DNA of 64,000 nucleotides from an uncultured Bacteroidales bacterium (GTDB lineage: Bacteria; Bacteroidota; Bacteroidia; Bacteroidales; Muribaculaceae): the NCBI GenBank assembly GCA_902760865.1, contig CACWID010000007.1, positions 62,001-126,000 of the forward strand, written 5' to 3'. The notes beneath the pieces are model-generated. The model searched no databases. It was given only the letters and a program-made list of their open reading frames with translations, and was not told the origin of the DNA. Positions 8,576 through 17,223 of the stretch are shown here, piece by piece; position 1 is the first letter of the stretch, and each line of letters begins with the position of its first letter. The position numbers were made by a program, and so were the translations under genes.

Positions 8576-10990
8576 ATGATGAAAAAGACGATAATTCTTC
8601 TGGCAGCGCTATCGCTTGCCATGACTGCTGTGGCTCAGAGCCATCTTGAAGTCAACCTGGCTGAGGGCTGGCAGTTCTCGCGTGATAAGGCCAACTGGCA
8701 GCAGGTGACTGTGCCTCACGATTGGGCCATCAGTGGCCCCTTTGATAAGAAGTGGGACCTCCAGGTCGTAGCCATCAAGGAGAACGGCGAGGACGTCGCC
8801 ACCGAGAAGTCAGGCCGCTCTGGCGCGCTCCCCTGGATCGGCAAGGGCTACTACAAGACCACGTTCACGGTGCCTCAAGGCTACGGCAATGCAAAACTCA
8901 TCTTTGACGGCGCCATGGCAGACCCCTATGTCTATGTCAATGGCCAACTCGCGGGGCATTGGGCCTATGGCTACAACGCATTCATCGTTGACGTGACACC
9001 CTTTGTGAACGCCGATGGCACGCCCAACACGCTGGAGGTCACTCTCGAGAACAAGGAGGAGAGCAACCGCTGGTATCCTGGCGGCGGCATCTACCGCCCT
9101 GTCAAGCTGGTGATGACCCGCGAAAAGGATGCGGCACTCGACACGTGGGGCTTGTATGTTCGCACATTATGCATCGAGGGCGAAAAGGCCTCTTTGCAGG
9201 TCGAGCATCAGTTGGATGCCGCTACCGTCATCGACAATGACTTTGAATTGGAAATCTTGATCACCGATGCCCGCGGCGTGAAGGTACTCTCCAGTAAAAC
9301 CCGCCCCGATGGCTTGGGACATTTCTCTGCACGCCTTGACGTGTATGCACCCTCGCTGTGGTCGCCCGAGCGTCCATATCTCTATAACATCACCGCCACA
9401 TTGCGCCACAAGGGCATTGAGGTGGACCGCCAGAGCACCAAGGTCGGCATCCGCACCGTCTCGTTCAGCAAGGAGAGCGGATTCCAGCTCAACGGCGTGC
9501 GCCGCAGCATCAAGGGCGTGTGCCTGCACCATGACCTGGGCCCGCTGGGTGCCGCCATCAACAAGACGGCGCTCATCCGTCAGGTCGAGATGATGAAGGC
9601 CATGGGCGCCGATGCCATCCGCACCAGCCACAACATGCCCTCGACGATGCAGATGGAGGTCTGCGACAGCCTGGGCATGATGGTCATGGCCGAGAGCTTT
9701 GACGGCTGGAAGGAGCCTAAGGTGCGCAACGGCTACGGCAGCTATTGGGACGAGTGGTGGCAGAAGGACATCCGCAACCTGGTGCTCAACCACCGCAATC
9801 ATCCCAGCATCATCATGTGGAGCGTGGGCAACGAGATCCCTGAGCAGTGGAAACCCGAGGGCGTGAAGCGTTACAAGGACCTCATCGCCCTGTGCCACCA
9901 GTATGACCCCAGCCGCATGGTGACCTGCGGCATGGACCAGGCCGACGGCGCCATCTACTGTGGCTTTGCGCAGGTGGCCGACGTCCCGGGATATAATTAC
10001 CGCCTCCACAAGTATGAGGAAATGATCCAGCGCTTGCCGCAGGGCTTTATCCTGGGCAGCGAGACGGCCTCGACCGTGAGCTCACGCGGTCACTATTATT
10101 TCCCTGACACCATTGCCACCAACAAGGCCTGGCCCGACGGCCAGTGCTCGGGCTATGATGTGGAGTACTGCTGGTGGAGCAACGTGCCCGACGATGACTG
10201 GAAGATGCAGGACGACTACGACTGGACGGTGGGCGAGTTCGTGTGGACAGGCTACGATTACCTGGGCGAGCCGACCCCCTACGACGAATACTGGCCCTCG
10301 CGCAGTAGCTACTTCGGCATCTGCGACCTGGCCGGCCTTCCCAAGGACCGCTACTACCTGTACCGCAGCCACTGGAACAAGCAGGAGCACACCATCCACC
10401 TGTTGCCGCACTGGACCTGGCCCGACCGCAAGGGCAAGGTGACCCCGGTCTATTGCTATACCGACTATCCCACAGCCGAACTTTTTGTCAACGGCAAGAG
10501 CCAGGGACGCATCACCAAGAATGATACCACTCGCCTGGACCGCTATCGCCTGCGCTGGCGCGATGTCATCTATCAGCCCGGTGAGCTGAAGGTGGTCGTC
10601 TATGACGAAAATGGCAACAAGGCAGGACAGCAGATCGTCCGCACTGCCGGCAAGCCCAAGCGCCTCTTGCTGGAGCCCGAACGCAGGACCATCAAGGCCG
10701 ACGGCAACGACCTGGCCTACATCACCGTGAGCCTCGTCGATAAGAACGGAACCCTGTGCCCCGATGCCGCCAATCGCCTGCAGTTCACCGTGACGGGCGC
10801 AGGAGCCTACAAGGCCGCGTGCAATGGCGATGCCACGTCGCTGGAACCGTTTACCGAGCCGCAGATGTGTCTCTTCCACGGCCAACTGGTAGTCGTTTGC
10901 CAAGCCGGTAAGACGCCCGGCGTGATGACCCTTACCGTCAAGGATCCCGCCACGGGCATCCACAACAGTGTCAAGATTAACGTGGAGTAG
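8576..10990 (+). CDS. GH2-family glycoside hydrolase (beta-galactosidase-like), secreted
   Basis: 804 residues with a signal peptide (MMKKTIILLAALSLAMTAVAQ). The N-terminal sugar-binding jelly-roll domain includes VPHDWAISGPF and NRWYPGGGIYRPVKL, then an immunoglobulin-like domain, then the TIM barrel with KGVCLHHDLG and RTSHNMPS. The acid/base glutamate is in MWSVGNEIP (about residue 420) and the likely nucleophile glutamate in ILGSETAS (about residue 495). The C-terminal part carries a DUF4982-like domain and an Ig/invasin-like domain (LLLEPERRTIKADGNDLAYITV). It is probably periplasmic or surface, removing beta-linked sugars from glycans; exact specificity is not shown. The next gene starts one base after the stop. 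Confidence 0.93.
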   Translation: MMKKTIILLAALSLAMTAVAQSHLEVNLAEGWQFSRDKANWQQVTVPHDWAISGPFDKKWDLQVVAIKENGEDVATEKSGRSGALPWIGKGYYKTTFTVPQGYGNAKLIFDGAMADPYVYVNGQLAGHWAYGYNAFIVDVTPFVNADGTPNTLEVTLENKEESNRWYPGGGIYRPVKLVMTREKDAALDTWGLYVRTLCIEGEKASLQVEHQLDAATVIDNDFELEILITDARGVKVLSSKTRPDGLGHFSARLDVYAPSLWSPERPYLYNITATLRHKGIEVDRQSTKVGIRTVSFSKESGFQLNGVRRSIKGVCLHHDLGPLGAAINKTALIRQVEMMKAMGADAIRTSHNMPSTMQMEVCDSLGMMVMAESFDGWKEPKVRNGYGSYWDEWWQKDIRNLVLNHRNHPSIIMWSVGNEIPEQWKPEGVKRYKDLIALCHQYDPSRMVTCGMDQADGAIYCGFAQVADVPGYNYRLHKYEEMIQRLPQGFILGSETASTVSSRGHYYFPDTIATNKAWPDGQCSGYDVEYCWWSNVPDDDWKMQDDYDWTVGEFVWTGYDYLGEPTPYDEYWPSRSSYFGICDLAGLPKDRYYLYRSHWNKQEHTIHLLPHWTWPDRKGKVTPVYCYTDYPTAELFVNGKSQGRITKNDTTRLDRYRLRWRDVIYQPGELKVVVYDENGNKAGQQIVRTAGKPKRLLLEPERRTIKADGNDLAYITVSLVDKNGTLCPDAANRLQFTVTGAGAYKAACNGDATSLEPFTEPQMCLFHGQLVVVCQAGKTPGVMTLTVKDPATGIHNSVKINVE

Positions 10991-10991
10991 C

Positions 10992-12167
10992 ATGGACTCA
11001 AACGAATATGCTCGACTGAAAACGCTCGCCGACGCGGGTATCAATGACCACACCCGCGCCCGCGAGGCCTACGAGGCCCTTTATCCGGTCTGGAAGCAAG
11101 GCCAACTGCCCGCTCGGTTGAATAATTCTTTCGCATGGGTCATCTACTACCATGTCCGTCATGAGCAGGCGACAATGCCCTCATTGGAGATGCGTCAGGC
11201 CTTGGCGGCCTATCTGTCGCTTGACAACGAGCGCCCGTCGCGTCTGCACTCGCGCATCCTGTTGATGGCGACGCGTCTCAAGGCGCGCGATGCCGAGTTC
11301 AAGTTCGGCAAGTTCTTTGAAATGTGGGGCATGGGCAACCTCACCGACGAGGACTGGCAGCAGGACAAGAAGGAGGGCAGGGAAGGCACCGTGACGTTTG
11401 TTTCGGTAGCCGAACATGCCATCCGCCTGTATGCCAAAGAGCTGCATGATGCCCGGGCTAAGGAGTTCAACCCTGACTTTGAGCCCTTACTGGTCAAGGC
11501 CATTCAGCAATATCCCACACAGAGCCTGTACAAGTACTACCTTGCCCGCCTGTATGCCGCCTCTGGCCGAAAAGCCAAAGCGGTGAAGGCTTACAAGAAA
11601 TTGGCGCTGATCACGGGACAGTCCTACATCTGGAGTGACCTCGCAGCCCTGCTGACCGACCCCGTCCAGCGCAAAGCCGCCCTGTGCAAGGCCTTGTTGC
11701 TGCAGCGTGACGTGAACAGGACGGGACGGCTGCACCTGGGCCTCGCCCAACTGCTCATCAAGGAGAACAAGTTTCCTGAGGCGGCGTGCGAACTGCGCCA
11801 GTATCGTGACATCTACACCCGCAACGGCTGGCACCTGAGCGACTACTATCAGCGCCTGCGCCAGAGCGTTCCTGCCGACACACAGCCTGTTCGTGACAAC
11901 CGTTCCCTCTATCAGGCCTCGCTTGCTGCTCTCGACGATTTCCTCTACAGCGACTTGCCCGAAGTGTCCCTGGCGCTTACCACCGAGTTCAAGGACCGTC
12001 GCGGCAATATGTCGGCACGGCTCGTGACCGACGATGGCAAGGCAGTTTTCCTGCCTGCATCACGCCTCTTGACCGATGCCCAAGGTGTGCCCATACGCCA
12101 CTACCTCGCCCGCATCGTCAACCCGGACGACCGCCCCAAGGTCGTCACCCTCCGCCCCAAAGAATAA
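10992..12167 (+). CDS. TPR-like helical-repeat protein with possible C-terminal OB-fold (DUF7017-like)
   Basis: 391 residues from ATG 10992, one base after the GH2 stop; a longer frame starts inside the GH2 gene and is unlikely. There is no signal peptide. The protein is helical, with paired-helix repeats such as YKYYLARLYAASGRKAKAVKAYKKLA and ALCKALLLQRDVNRTGRLHLGLAQLLIKENKFPEA. The last ~80 residues are beta-rich (VSLALTTEFKDRRGNMSARLVTDDGKAVFLP), suggesting a small OB-like domain. From memory this resembles the DUF7017 / S1-CSD-like arrangement linked with TOTE conflict systems, but no ATPase or nuclease partner is present. Function unknown. The tight coupling to the GH2 gene may be only positional. 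Confidence 0.72.
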   Translation: MDSNEYARLKTLADAGINDHTRAREAYEALYPVWKQGQLPARLNNSFAWVIYYHVRHEQATMPSLEMRQALAAYLSLDNERPSRLHSRILLMATRLKARDAEFKFGKFFEMWGMGNLTDEDWQQDKKEGREGTVTFVSVAEHAIRLYAKELHDARAKEFNPDFEPLLVKAIQQYPTQSLYKYYLARLYAASGRKAKAVKAYKKLALITGQSYIWSDLAALLTDPVQRKAALCKALLLQRDVNRTGRLHLGLAQLLIKENKFPEAACELRQYRDIYTRNGWHLSDYYQRLRQSVPADTQPVRDNRSLYQASLAALDDFLYSDLPEVSLALTTEFKDRRGNMSARLVTDDGKAVFLPASRLLTDAQGVPIRHYLARIVNPDDRPKVVTLRPKE

Positions 12168-12191
12168 TAATCGTTAGCAATTTGCTCGCTT

Positions 12192-12275
12192 TGTAGAGAC
12201 GCAAAATTTTGCGTCTCCAGGGCAGAATATTGGTAACTTCTGACGACGGGAGACGCAAAATTTTGCGTCTCTACA
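12192..12275. repeat. Head-to-head pair of GAGACGC palindromes
   Basis: Two copies of a 22-base perfect palindrome (GAGACGCAAAA plus its complement) lie at 12196-12217 and 12250-12271. The outer flanks TGTAGAGACG and CGTCTCTACA make the whole block one large inverted repeat. The same arrangement recurs at 15307-15391. No coding frame uses it. Confidence 0.85.
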
Positions 12276-12324
12276 GATTGGAAGCCTTGGGCATCAATAC
12301 TTTATCTTTCGCACGCTAAAACAT

Positions 12325-12398
12325 AACAACTGAATCATCTGAAGAATCTGATTTGTTTCTTGCCGAAAGAATCAGACTTTTCAGATGATTCAGTTGTT
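12325..12398. terminator. Long inverted repeat between convergent genes
   Basis: A 29-base arm at 12325-12353 (starting AACAACTGAATCATC) pairs with 12370-12398 with two mismatches; the loop is 16 bases and T-rich sequence follows. It lies between the plus-strand TPR-like gene and the minus-strand S41 gene, so it is a plausible bidirectional terminator. A related fragment (ATTCAGTTGTTTTTT) recurs at 15469-15483. Confidence 0.75.
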
Positions 12399-12433
12399 TT
12401 TATACTCAGTTGTTTATCCCCAGTTGTTAAGAT

Positions 12434-14062
12434 TTAGTTTTTTCCCTCGATGATGTCCATCAAGTACATGGGGATGGTGTTCCAGTCAAAGTTGTAACGC
12501 TTGAAGTCCTCGTAGGTCGGCATCAGGTCAGGGAAGAAGTCCTTGGCGCGAGGATCATCCGCTGGCAGGAACATCTGCAACGAGTTGGAAATGCTGCCTT
12601 TCAGCCCTGTGCGCGGTAACTCGAACGGCGTCTGTTCCATATAGGTGTTGGGAGCCTGACTGCTGGTAATGCCGACGATTGTTGCCCCCATCTTCCATAA
12701 GAAGAACGCGTAATGGAACGCGGCACTGAAGGTGACAGGGTCGGTCAATACATACACATGCTCGGGTGTATAGACCGGTTTCCCCTTTTGTGCCATGAGT
12801 TTGTCCTTGACGCTACTCATCATTTGGGAAATCTCCTTGTTGCGGATTTCATCGGTAACATAAGTGATGGGGTCCCCTTGCTCTTCCCATTGATAATCAC
12901 CATATTCAAGCTTGACAGGACTCTCGGCGTTCATCTGCTCTAAAGTTGTATTGTATTTTTGTGTTAGCAGGGGAGAGATCATGGTATAGCCCTCGGTATT
13001 GAATGTGGAGCTTTTCTTGATGAATTCATCGCCCCACATCTGATATAGGGTAGGGAATACGATAGGTGTGAATCCGCCGTTATTGCGGCGCAGGTCAATA
13101 ATCAGGTTCTTGCTGCCATTTTCCTTCATCTGAAGGAGCATTTTCTCAAACTCATCGCTAAAGGAGGGCAACATGGCGATAGCCTCATTGGGGTCAGTAG
13201 GCATTTCCTGCCCTCTATACAGTTGATAGAACAACTGTTCGAGTGAACTTTCATATTCCCAACCATTGTCGCGCATGTATTCAATGCAGTCACGGGCCAT
13301 GATGCTCCTTATTCGCATGTACATTGTGCTCTTGCCCTTACCGACAAAATCAAATGCGAGTTGCTTGGATGGGAAAATATCGGTTTCTGGAGTTCCGCAG
13401 TCTTCTTTTAGTCCGATATCACTTGAGGTTGAAAACGGTAACTTCAATGCCACTTGCTTGCCTTCAGGAGTTTCAAGGTGATAGGTGATGGAATCCTTAG
13501 GAATATTGGGTATCACCTTATCTAAACTTACACAATCCCAGCCTATAAGCTCCATGCGGCCGACTTCATTTTCAGCGGGGTAGCGTTCAGCCATAGCGGT
13601 TAGGATGTCTTGAACGGACATGTTCTCTATTCCCACCAATTTGCTGCCCAACAATTCCTTGTATTGGTCGGGCAATACATGGACATAGAGGATGCCTTCG
13701 TTCATGGCTTCAAACCTGATTGGTGCGTGCCTCCACCATTCAAAGTTATCGCTCCAGATGCTTGTGTGGCGATCCTTCAGCGGGGCAAGAAACTCAGTGA
13801 TGCGATTGGCGAGCACATCGGGGCTGGTCACTGAATCCTTGACAAGACTAAAGCGGGTCTCCATCGCGGCCCGGCGGAAGAAAGGCCTGCCACCGTAGTT
13901 GGTGTAGGGATCAGGATGTGTTTCTTCCAGCAGTCTGACAAACTCGTTGAAGTCGGCGACAATGGAATCAGTGGGAGTTTGTGCATTTGCGCTGTTAAGA
14001 GCCAGCACTGCAGCCAATACGCTGAGCAGGGCTGCTCGTGAGAGTAAAGACGTTAGTTTCAT
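12434..14062 (-). CDS. S41-family (tail-specific protease-like) secreted peptidase
   Basis: 542 residues, signal peptide MKLTSLLSRAALLSVLAAVLALNSANA. The C-terminal half shows the S41/ClpP-like crotonase-type core: KNLIIDLRRNNGG, then VYVLTDPVTFSAAFHYAFFLWKMGATIVG, where the serine after TF (about residue 443) fits the catalytic serine position. A PDZ-like region may lie around ILYVHVLPDQYKELLGSKLVGIENMSVQD. It is probably periplasmic or surface, cleaving peptides. The expected lysine partner is not obvious by eye, so activity is not certain. Its promoter is at 14101-14131 and it stands alone on the minus strand. Confidence 0.85.
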   Translation of the reverse strand: MKLTSLLSRAALLSVLAAVLALNSANAQTPTDSIVADFNEFVRLLEETHPDPYTNYGGRPFFRRAAMETRFSLVKDSVTSPDVLANRITEFLAPLKDRHTSIWSDNFEWWRHAPIRFEAMNEGILYVHVLPDQYKELLGSKLVGIENMSVQDILTAMAERYPAENEVGRMELIGWDCVSLDKVIPNIPKDSITYHLETPEGKQVALKLPFSTSSDIGLKEDCGTPETDIFPSKQLAFDFVGKGKSTMYMRIRSIMARDCIEYMRDNGWEYESSLEQLFYQLYRGQEMPTDPNEAIAMLPSFSDEFEKMLLQMKENGSKNLIIDLRRNNGGFTPIVFPTLYQMWGDEFIKKSSTFNTEGYTMISPLLTQKYNTTLEQMNAESPVKLEYGDYQWEEQGDPITYVTDEIRNKEISQMMSSVKDKLMAQKGKPVYTPEHVYVLTDPVTFSAAFHYAFFLWKMGATIVGITSSQAPNTYMEQTPFELPRTGLKGSISNSLQMFLPADDPRAKDFFPDLMPTYEDFKRYNFDWNTIPMYLMDIIEGKN

Positions 14063-14100
14063 GATAGAATCGTTTTAGTGGTTATTGTTTTTAACTGACA

Positions 14101-14131
14101 CAAAGTTAACACATCTTATCGCTTTTAGCAA
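14101..14131 (-). promoter_or_regulatory. Promoter of the S41 peptidase gene
   Basis: On the minus strand TAACTTTG (14108-14101) is a -7 box, with TTG about 20 bases upstream (14131-14129). It lies 39 bases before the ATG. Confidence 0.65.
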
Positions 14132-14216
14132 CTTGTTTTTCCAGAATAATCACCGATAAGATGACTTTTTGTATAAAAGTGTCTAAATTTTTTACAAATG
14201 TCAGCCCGAAGATTAC

Positions 14217-14224
14217 TATCTTTG
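14217..14224 (+). promoter_or_regulatory. -7 promoter element of the ATP-grasp-like gene
   Basis: TATCTTTG at 14217-14224 fits TAnnTTTG and is 7 bases before ATG 14232, implying a very short leader. The -33 box is weak. Confidence 0.55.
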
Positions 14225-14231
14225 CATACAG

Positions 14232-15266
14232 ATGAAAGAAATCTATCTTTTCAATCCGGAGCATGACTTGGCGTTGGCGCATGGGGCGCACAACTACACT
14301 GCGCCGCCGTTCGCCCGCCAGTTGCGTCATGACCTGCGGCTGCTGCCCGCGTGGGTGGCACCCGCTGGCTCCTATATCGCTGTGCCTGATGATGCACCTC
14401 TTGACAAGGACCGCCGCTGGTTGCTTGACCATCATCTGGAGATAACACCTGTCCCCATCAGCCAAATCGCTGAATTGGGCCCTTGCCGCATCCATCCGTG
14501 GGGATGGGATGCCACGTTGCGGCACCAGTTGCTGCAAGCGGGCGTTTCTCCCGACAATCTGCCCACCGATGACCAGCTGGATTGGATCCGTCGCTTGTCT
14601 CATCGTCGCACCAGCATTGCCATGCATCAGGCCTTGGGCGAGGTGTTCTCGCCCTGTCCCGTGGAACTGGATAACTACGATGATGTGATGGCGTTTGCGT
14701 CGTCTCATCCTGGCTGTTACCTCAAGATGCCGTGGTCAGGAAGTGGCAAGGGCATCTATCGCGTTATCGACCCGACGGGCGACAACCATGTGCCCCGCTG
14801 GATAGAAGGTGCCCTGAACCGTCAAGGCTCACTCTTGTGCGAGGTGGGATTGGATAGGGTACAGGACTTCGCCATCGAATGCAAGTGCCGTGATGGTCAC
14901 GTGATGTTCATGGGCTATTCGGTCTTTGACAGTGACTTCCACAGCCAGTTCGGGACGGGTAGGGTAGCCCCGATGGAAGAGCTGCACGAGTTCCTACTCG
15001 GGATGTATCCCGATCTTGACCCCGTGATAGGTCAAGTCCTTATGGCTATTGATGACCTTATCGCTCCGCACTATGATGGCTACTTGGGCATCGACATGAT
15101 GCTCTATCGGGATGAAAATGGTAAAATCGCCTTAAATCCCTGCGTGGAAGTCAACCTTCGCATGACCATGGGCATGGTCACCGCTGCCATGGGTAGCCGC
15201 CACGGCCTGCGTGGCAACTTCTCAATCACCGCTGGTGAATCAGGCTATGACGTGAAGCTGCAATAA
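14232..15266 (+). CDS. ATP-grasp-like protein of unknown substrate
   Basis: 344 residues, no signal peptide, cytoplasmic. It begins MKEIYLFNPEHDLALAHG, a motif I associate with a conserved Bacteroidales family. The middle shows the ATP-grasp pattern: GCYLKMPWSGSGKGIYRV is the glycine-rich ATP-binding strand-loop, followed by LLCEVGLDRVQDFAIECK. Near the C-terminus GYLGIDMMLYRD and ALNPCVEVNLRMTMG supply the acidic and Asn residues that bind magnesium in this fold. The family ligates a carboxylate to an amine or thiol using ATP; the substrate is not known. The gene stands alone between repeat blocks. Confidence 0.75.
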   Translation: MKEIYLFNPEHDLALAHGAHNYTAPPFARQLRHDLRLLPAWVAPAGSYIAVPDDAPLDKDRRWLLDHHLEITPVPISQIAELGPCRIHPWGWDATLRHQLLQAGVSPDNLPTDDQLDWIRRLSHRRTSIAMHQALGEVFSPCPVELDNYDDVMAFASSHPGCYLKMPWSGSGKGIYRVIDPTGDNHVPRWIEGALNRQGSLLCEVGLDRVQDFAIECKCRDGHVMFMGYSVFDSDFHSQFGTGRVAPMEELHEFLLGMYPDLDPVIGQVLMAIDDLIAPHYDGYLGIDMMLYRDENGKIALNPCVEVNLRMTMGMVTAAMGSRHGLRGNFSITAGESGYDVKLQ

Positions 15267-15306
15267 GACACATTAACAATAACTTATTGCCCTGTCGTGA
15301 GGCCCC

Positions 15307-15391
15307 TGTAGAGACGCAAAATCTTGCGTCTCCAACCACAAGACCCTGCTGTAATACCGACCTTTGAGACGCAAAATTTTGCGTCTCTACA
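15307..15391. repeat. Second head-to-head pair of GAGACGC palindromes
   Basis: Copies at 15307-15333 (one base change in the centre, AAAATCTTG) and 15366-15391 (exact). The order and outward flanks match the block at 12192-12275, so this is a dispersed composite repeat. It follows the ATP-grasp-like gene. Confidence 0.85.
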
Positions 15392-15411
15392 TTGCTGAAG
15401 AAAATATTAAA

Positions 15412-15440
15412 CCTTAGCGTCTTTGCGTCTTAGCGCGAGG
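15412..15440. repeat. CTTAGCG repeat, copy 1
   Basis: A 29-base element CCTTAGCGTCTTTGCGTCTT... ending AGCGCGAGG. It consists of 8-base units of the type CTTAGCGT. A near-identical copy is at 15488-15516, and an inverted pair at 19618-19643 / 19760-19788. Confidence 0.8.
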
Positions 15441-15487
15441 CCAAGGAAGCGGATGCCATCAGCAGATTATTCAGTTGTTTTTTAAAA

Positions 15488-15516
15488 CCTTAGCGTCTTT
15501 GCGCCTTAGCGTGAGG
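15488..15516. repeat. CTTAGCG repeat, copy 2, overlapping the M15 peptidase C-terminus
   Basis: The same 29-base element as 15412-15440 with two base changes. The stop codon (15490-15492) and last codons of the minus-strand M15 gene lie inside it. Confidence 0.8.
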
Positions 15517-16560
15517 CCCTTCGATGTAGTAGGCATAGTACTCGTCGAAGGTGATGTCCTCGTCATGGATGCGTTTGGCGACCTCCTTGCCCACGTAGCG
15601 CAGGTGCCACGGCTCGTAGGCAAAGCCGAAGAGGTATGACTGCTTCTCGGGGTAGCGCAGGATGAATCCGTATTCATGACAATGTTCCCGCATCCAGATA
15701 CCCTCCTGGGAGGCGTCAAATGGCCATCTCATGGGATTCTCGCGTGACGTGACGTCGATGGCGAAACCCGTCTGGTGCTCGCTGTGCCCGGCAGTGGCGG
15801 CATATCCCTTCTGGTTGCGTTTGTGGGTGCCTATCTGATCATGATAGGAGCGATAGGACGAGTTGACCATCAAGTGGGCCTGGGTCTCTTCCTCACAGGC
15901 CTTGCGCATCGCCATGAAGGCATCGACGACGACCCGTTGTGCCCGTTGCTCCTCATAGCAGCAGCTCTTGTCAAATTTCACCAGATTGTCCGGCTTATAG
16001 TTTTCGTCAAGGTAATGGCGCCCGTTGACCAGCATCAGCTGTCCCTTGGTGGTGTCGCAGGGCACGGAGCTCGATTTCCGGTCACGGTCGGCGCTGATGT
16101 TGACCAGGGCGATGATGTGATCGAGCGTTTTTCCTGTTGTGTCAGCCTTGTGCAGGGCGAGATAACGGTCAAAGTTATTGGCGATAAAGTAACGGGCGTT
16201 GATGACCGGGATGGCGATGGTGTCATATTCTTGTCGTGAGATGAGCGAGTCGGCCTGCGCGTCGTTCAGCACGGCGAGCAGCGCGCGGGCGTCCTCGATG
16301 GGGTAGCCCAACTTGTAAATCTTGCACTCCCTGGTGAAGTTGTAGGCGATGCCCTGATAACTCTTGACCATCACCAGCAGCACAAACAGCGCAGCGGCGG
16401 TGCACGGCACGACCAGCCAGCGGTTGTCGCGGGCGGTATATACACGCCAGATGTGCGCGAGCCATTCTTTCAACCGCCTCAGGTGTCTCAGCGCCCATGG
16501 CTTGAAGACTCCCCATTGCTGCGGGAGCCATTGCCAGATGACATCCAATCTTTGTCGCAT
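15490..16560 (-). CDS. M15-family (VanY-like) D-alanyl-D-alanine carboxypeptidase, membrane-anchored
   Basis: 356 residues. One transmembrane segment (VVPCTAAALFVLLVMV, about residues 50-66) anchors it with the peptidase outside. The C-terminal domain has the M15B zinc signature: NSSYRSYHDQ, then SEHQTGFAIDV (His and Asp ligands) and later EPWHLRYVG (Glu and final His). VanY-type enzymes trim the terminal D-Ala of peptidoglycan stem peptides. It starts 9 bases after msrA on the same strand, so the two are co-transcribed. Oddity: the last residues (HAKAQRR) are encoded by the CTTAGCG repeat, so the original C-terminus was probably replaced. Confidence 0.9.
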   Translation of the reverse strand: MRQRLDVIWQWLPQQWGVFKPWALRHLRRLKEWLAHIWRVYTARDNRWLVVPCTAAALFVLLVMVKSYQGIAYNFTRECKIYKLGYPIEDARALLAVLNDAQADSLISRQEYDTIAIPVINARYFIANNFDRYLALHKADTTGKTLDHIIALVNISADRDRKSSSVPCDTTKGQLMLVNGRHYLDENYKPDNLVKFDKSCCYEEQRAQRVVVDAFMAMRKACEEETQAHLMVNSSYRSYHDQIGTHKRNQKGYAATAGHSEHQTGFAIDVTSRENPMRWPFDASQEGIWMREHCHEYGFILRYPEKQSYLFGFAYEPWHLRYVGKEVAKRIHDEDITFDEYYAYYIEGPHAKAQRR

Positions 16561-16569
16561 GGGATGGAA

Positions 16570-17073
16570 CTATTGGTTAGCCTTTTTTGCCATTTCAAAC
16601 AATTCCAGCGGCAGGTGGCAGTAGCCGTCGGGGTTCTTGTCCAGGTAGTCCTGGTGGTACTCCTCGGCGTCATAGAAGTTCTTCAGCGGCAGCAATTCCA
16701 CCGCGAGACGCAGTTTCACCTCGGCCTGCACGCGGTTATATACCGTCTGCAGTGTCGGCACGTCGGCCTCATCGGTGTAATAGATGCCCGTGCGGTACTG
16801 GGTGCCCACGTCGTGGCCCTGCTGGTTGACGCTCGTCGGGTCAATGGCTTTGAAGTACATTTCGGTCAGGAACTCCAGCGAGATGACTTCTGGGTCATAG
16901 GCCACGCGCACCGTCTCGGCAAAGCCCGTCTTGTCGGTACACACATCCTGGTAGGTCGGGTTCTCGGTATGTCCGTTGGCATAGCCCACCTGTGTTTCAA
17001 CTACACCTTTAACCATCTTAAAGTAATGCTCTGTCCCCCAGAAACATCCACCTGCAAAATATATTTCTTTCAT
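16570..17073 (-). CDS. msrA: Peptide-methionine (S)-S-oxide reductase MsrA
   Basis: 167 residues. The catalytic motif GCFWG is at residues 9-13 with nucleophile Cys10, followed by VGYANGHTENPTYQDVCT and the terminal EYHQDYL-K-NP signature. It reduces methionine-S-sulfoxide in proteins using thioredoxin. There is no signal peptide, so it is cytoplasmic. I chose ATG 17073 over an in-frame start at 17136, because the promoter TACTTTTG (17133-17126) would lie within the longer frame and GCFWG normally lies close to the N-terminus. No MsrB domain is fused. First gene of a pair with the M15 peptidase. Confidence 0.95.
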   Translation of the reverse strand: MKEIYFAGGCFWGTEHYFKMVKGVVETQVGYANGHTENPTYQDVCTDKTGFAETVRVAYDPEVISLEFLTEMYFKAIDPTSVNQQGHDVGTQYRTGIYYTDEADVPTLQTVYNRVQAEVKLRLAVELLPLKNFYDAEEYHQDYLDKNPDGYCHLPLELFEMAKKANQ

Positions 17074-17125
17074 CTTGCTATATATTTTTAATCGTTTGTC
17101 AAAATGAGTCAAATCATTGCTACTG

Positions 17126-17133
17126 CAAAAGTA
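17126..17133 (-). promoter_or_regulatory. -7 promoter element of msrA
   Basis: TACTTTTG on the minus strand (17133-17126) fits TAnnTTTG and lies 53 bases before the chosen msrA start. It decides the start at 17073. Confidence 0.6.
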
Positions 17134-17223
17134 CAATTATATTTCCATCAATACGCCAGTTGATATCGTTTTCTTGCCGATTGTTTTGAAAACGCTATAG
17201 CGGTAATCAGGACAGGCTGGCTA

